From NCBI RefSeq assembly GCF_002160915.1, contig NZ_NFLM01000007.1:1-64000 (forward strand): a stretch of DNA of 64,000 bases. The letters are read 5' to 3'. This stretch comes from Faecalibacterium sp. An121 (GTDB lineage: Bacteria; Bacillota; Clostridia; Oscillospirales; Ruminococcaceae). The stretch's first letter is position 1. Every line of letters begins with the position of its first letter. The notes below the pieces were generated by a model. It made no database searches and had not been told where the DNA came from. It was given only the letters and a program-made list of their open reading frames with translations. Positions 8,330 through 16,397 of this stretch are shown in pieces. The position numbers were made by a program, and so were the translations under genes.

Positions 8330-9469
8330 ATGATGACTTTGGAACAACTGCCCCCCAAGGGCATAAAGCGAGAACAGGCCATTTTGGAGCTGGGCAAGGA
8401 TGAAGCAAACGGCGAACTGCTTTTCCAGCTTGTGAATACAGAAAAGGGCAAATGCAAAACGGCTGCTCAAAAGGCTTTGGCGCAGCTGGAGTATGCCCCT
8501 GCTGCCCCACTGTGGGCCAAACTGGTCAAGGGCAAATGGATGGGCAGCAATATCATGTCGGATACCTGTTCCGACTGTGTATCGGAACAGATCGCCCCAG
8601 TTATTCTGAAGACTCTCTCCCAGCTGCTGGACGAGGGGGACACAAAGCCACTGGATATAGAACAACTGAACTTCTGTTTCCATTTAATGTTGGGGAAAGC
8701 CTCGCCTAAAATGCTGGAGGTCTACCGCTTTCTGGCGGAAAACATCCAGCGGATCGCCCAGCTGAAACGCACGCCTGTTTATTCTCGTGATGATTGTACC
8801 TCCTGGTGGATTACGGACGGGCTTCGCATTTGGGATGCCACACCCAAGGAAAAAGAGAAAATTCCCGCTGTGGTACTGACCGCCTCCCTGATCCGCAACC
8901 CGGATGAGCGACTGCAAGCATTGGCTGATGAGCTGAATGAACGCTACGGCGGCAGCTGGCTGATGCCGGTCTTTATGAAGGCGATCATCACCCAGCCCAA
9001 GGAGCAGGTGTATGAGACCTATTCGCCCCTTCTGGATACGCCGCAAAAAGGCTATTTGTTCCATGCGCTGGGAATGCTCCATTACCGCTGTTATCCGGAA
9101 GGCTGGACCTATGAACGCCTGGGCCCGGATGGAATGATCGCTCTGATTTTCTGGGGGGATTATAGCTATGGAACCTATGACACAAGGTTTATGATTGAAC
9201 GCTATGTGGATCTGGATGAGCGGTGGCTCTTTGATCTGGCCAAGGACCCGGAGGGCCGCAAACCTGCGGTGACATGGCAGACCTACAACCGTGGCGGTAC
9301 GTTGTACGGGAGCTATGACGAAATGTTCATCAGCCTGCTGCCCCGCAAGGTGGAGAACCCGCAACTCAGGCGCGTCCTGCGGGATTACTTCCGTATTCGC
9401 AGCGAAAAAGTGAAAGTGGAAGAAAGTATTACTGTTTACAAAGATGCTGCTGAGCGGTTCGGGGATTAA
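8330..9469 (+). CDS. HEAT-repeat-like protein of unknown function
   Basis: AGGAG (8318-8322) precedes tandem ATGs at 8330 and 8333. The 379-residue protein opens with a short HEAT-like unit (REQAILELGKDEANGELLF, then KTAAQKALAQLEY) and continues with long helices. No catalytic motif is visible. HEAT and ankyrin scaffolds are common in predicted immunity loci, which fits its position. Confidence 0.75.
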   Translation: MMTLEQLPPKGIKREQAILELGKDEANGELLFQLVNTEKGKCKTAAQKALAQLEYAPAAPLWAKLVKGKWMGSNIMSDTCSDCVSEQIAPVILKTLSQLLDEGDTKPLDIEQLNFCFHLMLGKASPKMLEVYRFLAENIQRIAQLKRTPVYSRDDCTSWWITDGLRIWDATPKEKEKIPAVVLTASLIRNPDERLQALADELNERYGGSWLMPVFMKAIITQPKEQVYETYSPLLDTPQKGYLFHALGMLHYRCYPEGWTYERLGPDGMIALIFWGDYSYGTYDTRFMIERYVDLDERWLFDLAKDPEGRKPAVTWQTYNRGGTLYGSYDEMFISLLPRKVENPQLRRVLRDYFRIRSEKVKVEESITVYKDAAERFGD

Positions 9470-9505
9470 GCAGAATGGAGAGACTGCCCGAAGGGGTGAT
9501 ACGGC

Positions 9506-9847
9506 ATGATCGGAACGAATGAAAACCAAGCGGTGCTCCATGTGGAGGTCACCTTCTGGAGCGGCAAGCGAAAGGCACCCCCCAGTCTGATCAGCGGGAA
9601 ATACTGCCCCCACTTTGTGGTAGAGGGGACTGCCGACTATCTGGGTGTGTGTTTTCTGGATGGAAGCGAGTGCGCCTTTGATGAACCGGCGCTGGGCAAC
9701 GCCCAGCCCCTCTGCCCGGATACCGTGGACTATGGCCCTCTGGCCGACGGCGCGGAGTTTCTGATCTACGAGGGGGCCAACGCCGTAGGAGGAGGCCGGG
9801 TGCTGGGCCGGACTATTCCCCATCCAGTAAAGAAACAGAGGAAGTAA
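9506..9847 (+). CDS. EF-Tu domain III-like small beta-barrel protein
   Basis: AAGGGG precedes ATG 9506; 113 residues. The pattern VEVTFW...PHFVVEGTADYLGV...FDEP...VDYGPLADGAEFLIYEG resembles the short proteins related to the C-terminal beta-barrel of EF-Tu seen in immunity clusters. Oddity: after residue 100 the neighbouring frame stays coding-like (SAPVIEGEFEE, stop at 9880-9882), which suggests an old frameshift moved the stop codon forward. Confidence 0.65.
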   Translation: MIGTNENQAVLHVEVTFWSGKRKAPPSLISGKYCPHFVVEGTADYLGVCFLDGSECAFDEPALGNAQPLCPDTVDYGPLADGAEFLIYEGANAVGGGRVLGRTIPHPVKKQRK

Positions 9848-9886
9848 GCGCCCCTGTAATCGAGGGCGAGTTTGAGGAGTAAAGCC

Positions 9887-10507
9887 ATGACATCCATAGA
9901 CTTTCTGAACAAGGTACATAAAAGCCTGGACTCGCAGGAATATCGTCTTTCCTATTCTCCGGCCAAGTCCAAGAATTATATGCTGTACTGCAATGGCAGC
10001 TTCATCGGCGGCCTGTTCGATGAGGAGCTGTGCTTCGTCTACGCCGATAGCGTGAGTGAACTCCTGGGACACCCGGAGCCGGTCTATCGCGGCTACTCCA
10101 GCGCCGCCCAGCACCGGATGCTGGTGATCCCGGAGGAACACTGGGCGAAGGCGCTGAAACTGCTCTATGCCGAGAAATTCGACTGGAGCCGGTTGGTGTA
10201 CGACATTACCTACACCAGCATTGGTACGGCTGTGATGGAGGACTTCTACGACGAGAATGTGGTATTCCTGCGGTTCTGCTTTGAAAAGGAGCTTCTGAAA
10301 AAGAACCCGCTGGACCGGCATGGCCGTATCCTGCGGATGGTCTATCTCAATCAGGACCTGACAAATATCGGTAAGAATTTGTTTCCTGAGTTGCTGGACA
10401 AGTTCCTTGCTTTTTATGATCGGAAAGGAAAAACCAGTCTGGAAACCATGCTGAATCGGTGGTACGCTGCGCTGGAGAAGGAGTACCGCAGTCAGATAAC
10501 GGGATAA
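9887..10507 (+). CDS. TfoX N-terminal-domain-like protein
   Basis: GAGGAG (9874-9879) precedes ATG 9887; 206 residues. The first 90 residues (YMLYCNGSFIGGLFDEELCFVY followed by a proline/glycine-rich turn and LVIPEEHW) resemble the TfoX/Sxy N-terminal fold; the second half is helical. TfoX N-like domains occur alone in many Firmicutes with unknown roles. Nothing here suggests a competence function. Confidence 0.6.
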   Translation: MTSIDFLNKVHKSLDSQEYRLSYSPAKSKNYMLYCNGSFIGGLFDEELCFVYADSVSELLGHPEPVYRGYSSAAQHRMLVIPEEHWAKALKLLYAEKFDWSRLVYDITYTSIGTAVMEDFYDENVVFLRFCFEKELLKKNPLDRHGRILRMVYLNQDLTNIGKNLFPELLDKFLAFYDRKGKTSLETMLNRWYAALEKEYRSQITG

Positions 10508-10519
10508 GGGGGCGACAAC

Positions 10520-11110
10520 ATGACTGAAGAAAACAGAACCTATATCACCCATCTTAAGGTCACGGATGTCCCGTGGCACCGGCTCACCACCGCCTATGGC
10601 CGGGGGACGGAGTTTCCCACCCACCTGGCGGTGCTGGAGCGGATGGAGGATATGGAGACAGTCAAAAAGTCCCTCGATCAGCTTACCGCCAACCTGGAGC
10701 ACCAGGGTACATTGTGGCACGCCACCCCCTTCGGCATGGTGTTTCTGAGCCGGATTCTGGAGAAGGCCCTTGCGGAGAGCGGCCGGAACCCCGCGGCCCA
10801 TTTCCTGGCCGGGGAACTGCTGGACTTCTTTGCCTGCATCCTCCAGTGTTTCCGCGACGGGGATGAGATGGAGCACGCCGAGCCGCTGCCGCTGTTCTCC
10901 GATCTGCTGAGGGAAGAATACCTGTGGTCAGAGGAATACGACGAGGAAGAAGATGAGATGCGCTACGAGGAGGATGAGGTCTTCCCCGATGACCTGTTCT
11001 ACAGTTTCTATTACTACTCCTGGCAGGCGGTGAAAGCCTACCAGGATGTATTGGAGCAGGTCCCGGCAGAGTTTGCCGAGCCTGCCGCCGCAGTGCTGGA
11101 ACTGCTGTAA
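10520..11110 (+). CDS. Uncharacterised acidic protein
   Basis: Starts at ATG 10520 behind AAGGGGG; 196 residues. It has a conserved-looking core (DVPWHRL, YGRGTEFP, LEHQGTLWHATPFGMVFL) and a strongly acidic loop of Glu and Asp around residues 135-160. No named family was recognised. Confidence 0.7.
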   Translation: MTEENRTYITHLKVTDVPWHRLTTAYGRGTEFPTHLAVLERMEDMETVKKSLDQLTANLEHQGTLWHATPFGMVFLSRILEKALAESGRNPAAHFLAGELLDFFACILQCFRDGDEMEHAEPLPLFSDLLREEYLWSEEYDEEEDEMRYEEDEVFPDDLFYSFYYYSWQAVKAYQDVLEQVPAEFAEPAAAVLELL

Positions 11111-11124
11111 AGGAGGATACACCG

Positions 11125-11964
11125 ATGTTTGAAGAATTCTATGAGATGTACGAGCCCGAGGAGCAGGAAGTGGTCGCTCTGATCAATCGCTGCATTGGCG
11201 GCGGATATAACTGGAAAGGCAGCTTTTGGGAAATGACCGTTGTGACGCTGGGCATGGTGTTCTGTGACACCGGCAAGGTCAGCACCAAGGAGGAGCGTCT
11301 GGAGTGGCCGGTCACCGAGGAGGAACGCAATAGCGACAAGGGCTGGGGACGCTTTGGCAAGGAGCAGATCTGCCGCCTGAAGATCCGCCGGATGAAAGAA
11401 GAACGGGTAAAAGATCTGGTGGTGCGGCCCTGGTGCATCTCCCAGGTGGTCAAGGCCCATGAGGACTGCCCGGAGCTGCAGGCCGTTCTGGACGAATACC
11501 ACAAGCCGGTGGTGATCCAGGACCAGGTGCTGGGAGAACTGAAACTGGACAAGGACTATGATACCTTTGAGGGTGAGATCCAGTGGTGCGGAAAGGATGT
11601 GAGCCTTTCTCTGGAAGTCAACGCGGAGAGCAAGCCCTCCTGGACCCGTGCCCGCAGTGCCGCCAAGAAGCTACTGGCCGACTGTGAAACCTGGGACAAG
11701 GCCATGCGGGAGCTTGCGGCCAAGAACCTGACTGGGCTGGCCAACGACTGGCTCTCCCAGGATGAAGAAAATCCCCGTAACCCGGAAACAGACCCCATCA
11801 CAGAGGAAGAACTGGCCCGGCGGATCAGCATGACGAGCCTGTCCGTCACCTCCGGCGGCAGCTTCACCGCCTGGTTTGACTGCGACGAGATGTTCACCGA
11901 CCATGCGGTGACGGTCTACGGCTCCCTGAAAAAGGGCCTCAAAACTGCCAACATTGAGGGGTAA
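11125..11964 (+). CDS. DUF2262 family protein, second copy
   Basis: AAAGGAGG precedes ATG 11125; 279 residues. The C-terminal half repeats the DUF2262 pattern of the gene at 4284: VLGELKLD, IQWCGKDVSLSLEV, LANDWL, DPITEEELARRI, GGSFTAWFDCDEMF and a GSLKKG ending. The N-terminal halves of the two proteins also align in layout (a WPVTEEER / WPLTDKER segment). They are paralogues that have diverged within the array or arrived separately. Confidence 0.85.
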   Translation: MFEEFYEMYEPEEQEVVALINRCIGGGYNWKGSFWEMTVVTLGMVFCDTGKVSTKEERLEWPVTEEERNSDKGWGRFGKEQICRLKIRRMKEERVKDLVVRPWCISQVVKAHEDCPELQAVLDEYHKPVVIQDQVLGELKLDKDYDTFEGEIQWCGKDVSLSLEVNAESKPSWTRARSAAKKLLADCETWDKAMRELAAKNLTGLANDWLSQDEENPRNPETDPITEEELARRISMTSLSVTSGGSFTAWFDCDEMFTDHAVTVYGSLKKGLKTANIEG

Positions 11965-11977
11965 GGAGGATAACATT

Positions 11978-12481
11978 ATGAAACTGAACTGTAAACGCAT
12001 TGATTTTACATATACACCCGGCGAGGAAATCTTCAACTTTCCCGAGGAATCGGGACTACCCTTTATCTTCGATGTAGAGGAAGAACTGACCGGCGATCCT
12101 GCTGCCATGGATGCGGTGGGAGAAATGCTGGATGAGGCGGAGGAACTGGCGGAAAAGGCCAAGGCCGCCATCCAAGGGGCGCTGGCAGATGAGGACAGCC
12201 CCTATCACAGCCTTGTGACGTACTTCATGCAGTTCCACCGGGACGATGTAGGTCCGGATATTGCGGCGGAGCTTTTCCCAGGAAGCGACCCAGCCAAGCT
12301 GTCCTTTGCCGAGATGGTGGATTTTCTGCGGCTCAAGCGGTTCGGCAGTCTGGTGGATGACGAGATGGATCAACAAGTTTTCATTATGGATCTGTCCTTC
12401 AACCCGGAGATCACCGACGAGCTGCTGGTGGTCTATTTTGATTCGAACCAGGAGATTTTCTGTATCACCCATGAGAGCTGA
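11978..12481 (+). CDS. DUF2004 family protein
   Basis: AAGGAGGA (11963-11970) precedes ATG 11978; 167 residues. The second half carries the DUF2004 pattern: SPYHSLVTYFMQFHRDDV, FGSLVDDEMDQQVFIMDLSF, and TDELLVVYFDS with a final HES. DUF2004 proteins are small predicted immunity-type proteins of unknown target. Confidence 0.75.
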   Translation: MKLNCKRIDFTYTPGEEIFNFPEESGLPFIFDVEEELTGDPAAMDAVGEMLDEAEELAEKAKAAIQGALADEDSPYHSLVTYFMQFHRDDVGPDIAAELFPGSDPAKLSFAEMVDFLRLKRFGSLVDDEMDQQVFIMDLSFNPEITDELLVVYFDSNQEIFCITHES

Positions 12482-12492
12482 GGAAAGTACCT

Positions 12493-12903
12493 ATGGAAAA
12501 AGCGACCGCTGTTAATACCTGCTTAGGTGTTTTGATGGGACGGGACTGCATCTATCTGGATCAGGTGAAACAGGATGCTCTAAACAATCTGACCTTTACA
12601 GGGGACATCAATGGCCATCTGGTTTCCCAGCATAGGGACGAAAAAGACTGGTTTCCCTACACACTCACCTTCCGGCAGGTGCTGGCCTATTTTACCTGTG
12701 AATTGGACACCTATGAAAATCTGGCTGGGACGGAGTATCTGGATGGCAGTTCCTTCGATTTGATCGAGGACAGCACCTGGCTGAAGTCTTTGCCGGTGCG
12801 GGAGGATTTTGATAAAAGCCTCTATCAGCACTACCGGCTGTTTACATACGATGATGTTTACAACATCATTGCGGTTTCCTATGAGTTTGCGGCAGAGTTG
12901 TAA
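12493..12903 (+). CDS. Uncharacterised 136-aa protein
   Basis: ATG 12493 lies 12 bases after the previous stop with an AGGAAAG ribosome site. The protein has TLTFRQVLAYFTCELDTYEN and a DVYNIIAVSYEF ending; no family was recognised. Its codon use and spacing match the neighbours. Confidence 0.65.
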   Translation: MEKATAVNTCLGVLMGRDCIYLDQVKQDALNNLTFTGDINGHLVSQHRDEKDWFPYTLTFRQVLAYFTCELDTYENLAGTEYLDGSSFDLIEDSTWLKSLPVREDFDKSLYQHYRLFTYDDVYNIIAVSYEFAAEL

Positions 12904-12979
12904 ATGTCTGAAACATGGAATATCTATCACAGAACCTCTTCACTTATTTGGAGGGCATCTTGAACGGGGAGGAATGATG

Positions 12980-13297
12980 ATGCGGTATGTCTCTGTCATC
13001 TTTACTCCGGAGCCAGGCCAGTGGGGGCTGCGGGGCGACCCATTCCTGTGGCGGCTGTTGAAGGAGCGGTATCAGGCGGCGGAGCTGCCCTACCCGCCCG
13101 AGGCGCTCCGGGAGGACATCCTCCGCGTCTTTGCGGATCTGACCGGCGAGCTGCCCGCGCCGGGCAAACACTACTATGTGGAGCGGTTTGCCAAAACCCA
13201 TGTGGGCATGTCCACCGGCTGGGTAAGCGGCGACTTTTGGCTGGACACGGCCATCCCGTTGCTGATGGAGCGGCTGGCACGGGCCAATCGTTCATAA
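12980..13297 (+). CDS. Uncharacterised 105-aa protein
   Basis: GGGGAGGA (12966-12973) sits too close to ATG 12974, so the third of three consecutive ATGs (12980) is the likely start. The protein contains PYPPEALREDIL and ends with GMSTGWVSGDFWLDTAIP, a compact alpha/beta layout of unknown family. Confidence 0.6.
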   Translation: MRYVSVIFTPEPGQWGLRGDPFLWRLLKERYQAAELPYPPEALREDILRVFADLTGELPAPGKHYYVERFAKTHVGMSTGWVSGDFWLDTAIPLLMERLARANRS

Positions 13298-13324
13298 AAT
13301 GACGCTAAGAAAGGAGATACAACG

Positions 13325-14050
13325 ATGCAGCCTATCACCAACACAGAGCCAGTGGACAATGAGTTCTTCCTCCAGAATCGAGCGGTCTATTTCTCCGGCC
13401 TGTATGAAAACGGCCTGCTCAAAGGCGTCTTACCCGAAGATTTTCTCTGCTGGCATTACTGGGGCAAAACCTCTGTGGCCTGCTTCATGGGCGGCATCCG
13501 CCTGCGGGGGGCGGACCCCGCCTCCTTCCGGGTGCTGAATTTTGCCTACACCATGGACAAAACGGCGGTCTACACCACCAGCGGGCGGGTCCCCGGCGCG
13601 GACCTGTCAACCTTCGAGACACTGGATGACGGCCAAAACGACTCAGGCGCGCCCCAGGGCTACGCCAGGGACAGCCGGCAGGTCTATTTCCACAATGGGG
13701 ACGGCAGGGTGAAAATCATCAAAGGTGCGGAGGTCTCCACCTTCCGCTCCCTGGGCGACACCTATTTTGCCAGAGATGCCAAGCGGATCTATGCCTACGG
13801 CAAGCCGCTCCCCAGGGTGGAGCTGACTTCCTGGGAGCTGCTCCCCTGCTGGTATTCCCGCGATGCCAGGCGGGTGTACTACCTCAACCGGGAGATTAAG
13901 GGGGCGGATCGGGACAGTTTCACGGTCTGCACCCCGCCGGATGCGCCCCCGCTTGCCGATCATCTGGCCCGAGACAGAAACCATTTTTACTGGAACGACG
14001 AGATCACCGAGGAGGTGCAGTGGATGGAACAGCTGCGCGGGATGACGTGA
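13325..14050 (+). CDS. DKNYY family protein
   Basis: AAAGGAG precedes ATG 13325; 241 residues. The protein is built of repeated units of the form 'Y-A-R-D ... V-Y-Y ... I-x-G-A-D-x-x-S-F' (for example YARDSRQVYF, FARDAKRIYAYG, YSRDARRVYYLNREIKGAD), the signature of the DKNYY family, predicted to form beta-repeats. A second DKNYY gene lies at 18148. Confidence 0.8.
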   Translation: MQPITNTEPVDNEFFLQNRAVYFSGLYENGLLKGVLPEDFLCWHYWGKTSVACFMGGIRLRGADPASFRVLNFAYTMDKTAVYTTSGRVPGADLSTFETLDDGQNDSGAPQGYARDSRQVYFHNGDGRVKIIKGAEVSTFRSLGDTYFARDAKRIYAYGKPLPRVELTSWELLPCWYSRDARRVYYLNREIKGADRDSFTVCTPPDAPPLADHLARDRNHFYWNDEITEEVQWMEQLRGMT

Positions 14051-14074
14051 GAACCATAAACGGAGGAAACGACG

Positions 14075-14620
14075 ATGGATCATTTGGAATTACTGCGGGA
14101 AAACCCCGATTTGGCAAAGGAATTTGATGTTCTGTTTGACTTCTCCCTGCTGGATGAACTGACAGAGCGGGATGAGGCGGAGGGCCGGTGCACCTTCACC
14201 CTGCCCGGCATGGCCTTTGCAAGAGACGGCTCCGGCGGGGAATACCACCTACTGGAGGACGGCTCCATCGGCTATTACAGCAGCGAGGGAGAGGCGGGCC
14301 GCTTGGCCGAGAGCATGGACGACCTCTTTTCCCTGATCGTGAGCTGCATCTGTTGGCACGACTGCTGTGACGCAAAGCAGTATGTGGATGCCAAAACACT
14401 GGAGGAATACGGGCAGAGGCAGCGTAATATCAACTTGGAAGATATGGATATGGACAGCTGGCGGCGGGTTGCTGATGCGCTCGGCATCCCTACCGATGAG
14501 CCGCTGGCTCCGGTTCTGGAGCGGTTCCGCAAAGCAACACAGCGCCAGCCTCTGTATCAGTGTATGTTCCATGAGGATGATGGCAGCCTGACCGAATCAT
14601 ACGGTTTGATGTTTGAATGA
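14075..14620 (+). CDS. SUKH (SMI1/KNR4)-like protein
   Basis: GGAGGAAA precedes ATG 14075; 181 residues. The middle has FARDGSGGEYHLLEDGSIGY followed by ESMDDLFSLIV, which matches the conserved core of the SUKH superfamily, the most widespread predicted immunity fold. Assignment rests on this motif alone. Confidence 0.6.
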   Translation: MDHLELLRENPDLAKEFDVLFDFSLLDELTERDEAEGRCTFTLPGMAFARDGSGGEYHLLEDGSIGYYSSEGEAGRLAESMDDLFSLIVSCICWHDCCDAKQYVDAKTLEEYGQRQRNINLEDMDMDSWRRVADALGIPTDEPLAPVLERFRKATQRQPLYQCMFHEDDGSLTESYGLMFE

Positions 14621-14636
14621 GAAAGGAAGAATCAAA

Positions 14637-14963
14637 ATGAAAGCGTTTGACCCCCATTACAAACTGCTGGACGAGATGTATCAAGACGATTACTATCCTG
14701 CCTTTCTGGTGGACAAGGTAAAGGACGAGCTTCAGAAGGTCATCGACCTGCTGGAGAGCGGCGAAACCGACACCGAAGCGGTGCAGGAAAAACTGGACGA
14801 GGCGGTCTGCGGCATCAATGATCTCCAGGAGGAGTTTGACGAGAACGACAGCGAGATCGAAACGGTGGCTCGGGACTGTATCGGCGTAACCGTGGACTAC
14901 ATTTTGAAATGGTTTGGCATTCCCATTGATATGGAGGAGGCCATCCGGGAAAGGGACTGGTGA
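14637..14963 (+). CDS. DUF5713 family protein
   Basis: AAAGGAAG precedes ATG 14637; 108 residues, almost all helical, starting MKAFDPHYKLLDEMYQDDYY and continuing VKDELQKVIDLLESG and INDLQEEFDEN. This matches DUF5713, a short helical family found in immunity clusters. The stop overlaps the next gene's GTG start. Confidence 0.75.
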   Translation: MKAFDPHYKLLDEMYQDDYYPAFLVDKVKDELQKVIDLLESGETDTEAVQEKLDEAVCGINDLQEEFDENDSEIETVARDCIGVTVDYILKWFGIPIDMEEAIRERDW

Positions 14964-15319
14964 AGACGATGACGATTGAAGATATGTTTGGGGATCTGCA
15001 CAAGATCGACATTCTGGCAGAAAAACCCGAATCAAAGGAAGTTTTGATGGTCCTCGTCTGCAACGGATTCATTGACGGCTCCCCGGAAACGCAGAAGGCC
15101 CTGCTCGACAAGATGGAAGGCTATCTGAACCACACCCAGAGCGAGGAATTTCAAAAGGAATATGGGGATTGGTCCGTGATTTTGCGTGTGACCCTTGACC
15201 GGGAGCCGGATGAGCGCATCCTGGCCCTGCTCAGTAAGTGCCCCGCATGGGCAGAGGACTACGGCGTAAAGCTGGAAATTGAAATTGGAGGAAAACCGGT
15301 CCGCATTGTAGAGAGTTGA
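14960..15319 (+). CDS. DUF6572-like protein
   Basis: GTG 14960 overlaps the previous stop (GTGA); ATG 14969 is an alternative. The 119 residues include EVLMVLVCNGFIDGS, LLDKMEGYLN and a C-terminal IEIGGKPVRIVES. This resembles DUF6572, which often pairs with DUF5713-type genes. Coupled translation with its neighbour suggests they work in one module. Confidence 0.65.
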   Translation: MKTMTIEDMFGDLHKIDILAEKPESKEVLMVLVCNGFIDGSPETQKALLDKMEGYLNHTQSEEFQKEYGDWSVILRVTLDREPDERILALLSKCPAWAEDYGVKLEIEIGGKPVRIVES

Positions 15320-15355
15320 CCAATGCTCAAACTGAATCAACAGGAGGGAACCATT

Positions 15356-16087
15356 ATGCCGACTGCCGAATGGCTGAACAAATACGAATCCATTAAGGAC
15401 AAACTGGCCTGCAAAGCGGACCTGGACGCCCATTTCACAGAGAAAGTGATTGGGAATATGGGTGTGGATGTGCTGGACATTGGGTCCGTCCATTTCCCTA
15501 CCGGAACCATCTTTGCCTGCGATCCGATGGTGGAGTTGGAGGATACACCGTCCTTTATTCAGACGATCCCCGCCGGGACTTATCCCGTGAAGATCTGCGT
15601 GGTGCCCAGTGAAAAATACGGCGACCGCTACGCCTGCGTCAAGGTGGAGGTCAGCCGGGAAAAGCCTGTCCGCTATGAGCTGGGCATGACTGGCAAAGAG
15701 GATCTGGACGAGGGACTGGATGAGGACGATTATTTTGGCTTTGGCGTAGACGCCGGGATGAGCTGTGTGGCGGACATCCAGACCCAGACGGCTTTCAAGA
15801 CTTACTGGGCCAAGCGGCTGGAGGAAGACCCGGACATCGACCCCTACAACGACCTGTTCTGCGATCTTCTGGAGGAAAACGCCAAAGCCCACCCCAAGTA
15901 TCAGAGCAGCTACGGCGACTGGCTCAACTGGACGGTGCCGGACACGGACTGTAATCTGCCCATCTTTGCCTCCGGCTGGGGCGACGGCTACTATCCCGTC
16001 TACTTCGGCTATGACGCAAAAGGTGAAATCTGCGCCGTGTATGTGCGTTTCATCGACATTGAAGCCAGCTATGGAGAACAGGAGTAA
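15356..16087 (+). CDS. DUF4241 family protein
   Basis: AGGAGG (15342-15347) points to ATG 15356 rather than the upstream ATG 15323; 243 residues. PTGTIFACDPMVEL, the central TIPAGTYPVKICVV, the paired Asp/Glu region, and FASGWGDGYYPVYFGYDA near the end are the DUF4241 pattern. DUF4241 is frequent in immunity loci; function unknown. Confidence 0.8.
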   Translation: MPTAEWLNKYESIKDKLACKADLDAHFTEKVIGNMGVDVLDIGSVHFPTGTIFACDPMVELEDTPSFIQTIPAGTYPVKICVVPSEKYGDRYACVKVEVSREKPVRYELGMTGKEDLDEGLDEDDYFGFGVDAGMSCVADIQTQTAFKTYWAKRLEEDPDIDPYNDLFCDLLEENAKAHPKYQSSYGDWLNWTVPDTDCNLPIFASGWGDGYYPVYFGYDAKGEICAVYVRFIDIEASYGEQE

Positions 16088-16097
16088 ATGACACACC

Positions 16098-16382
16098 ATG
16101 GAATTACCAAAACGGGAGCGGACAGCGGACCGAATCGTGAGGGATACCTATTGGAAATATGAAACATTTGGCTCGGATGGTCAATGCGAATTGTTCGGTG
16201 TGAGCATCTTTGACTATGACTGGCAGCCCACCGGCAAGCGAGTAAAAGTCAAAGACCCAATCTATCACCAGGAGCACACCTTTGAGGTCTGGCAGGTGGA
16301 GATCGACGGGAAAATCCGCCGCTTTGCCGCTGGAGAGTTCTCCAACTGCGTATGGGGATTCTATCTGGAAAAGAACGGATGA
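16098..16382 (+). CDS. Small protein sharing its 5' end with the gene at 52316
   Basis: 94 residues. The first ten, MELPKRERTAD, and the underlying DNA nearly match the start of the LRR gene in the second cluster (MEWPKRARTAD at 52316), after which the proteins differ completely. The rest has GVSIFDYDWQPTGKRVKV and ends FSNCVWGFYLEKNG. Ribosome site weak (AGGAGT, 13-base spacing). Possibly a chimera made by recombination. Confidence 0.6.
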   Translation: MELPKRERTADRIVRDTYWKYETFGSDGQCELFGVSIFDYDWQPTGKRVKVKDPIYHQEHTFEVWQVEIDGKIRRFAAGEFSNCVWGFYLEKNG

Positions 16383-16397
16383 GAGGAGCGTAGCGCC

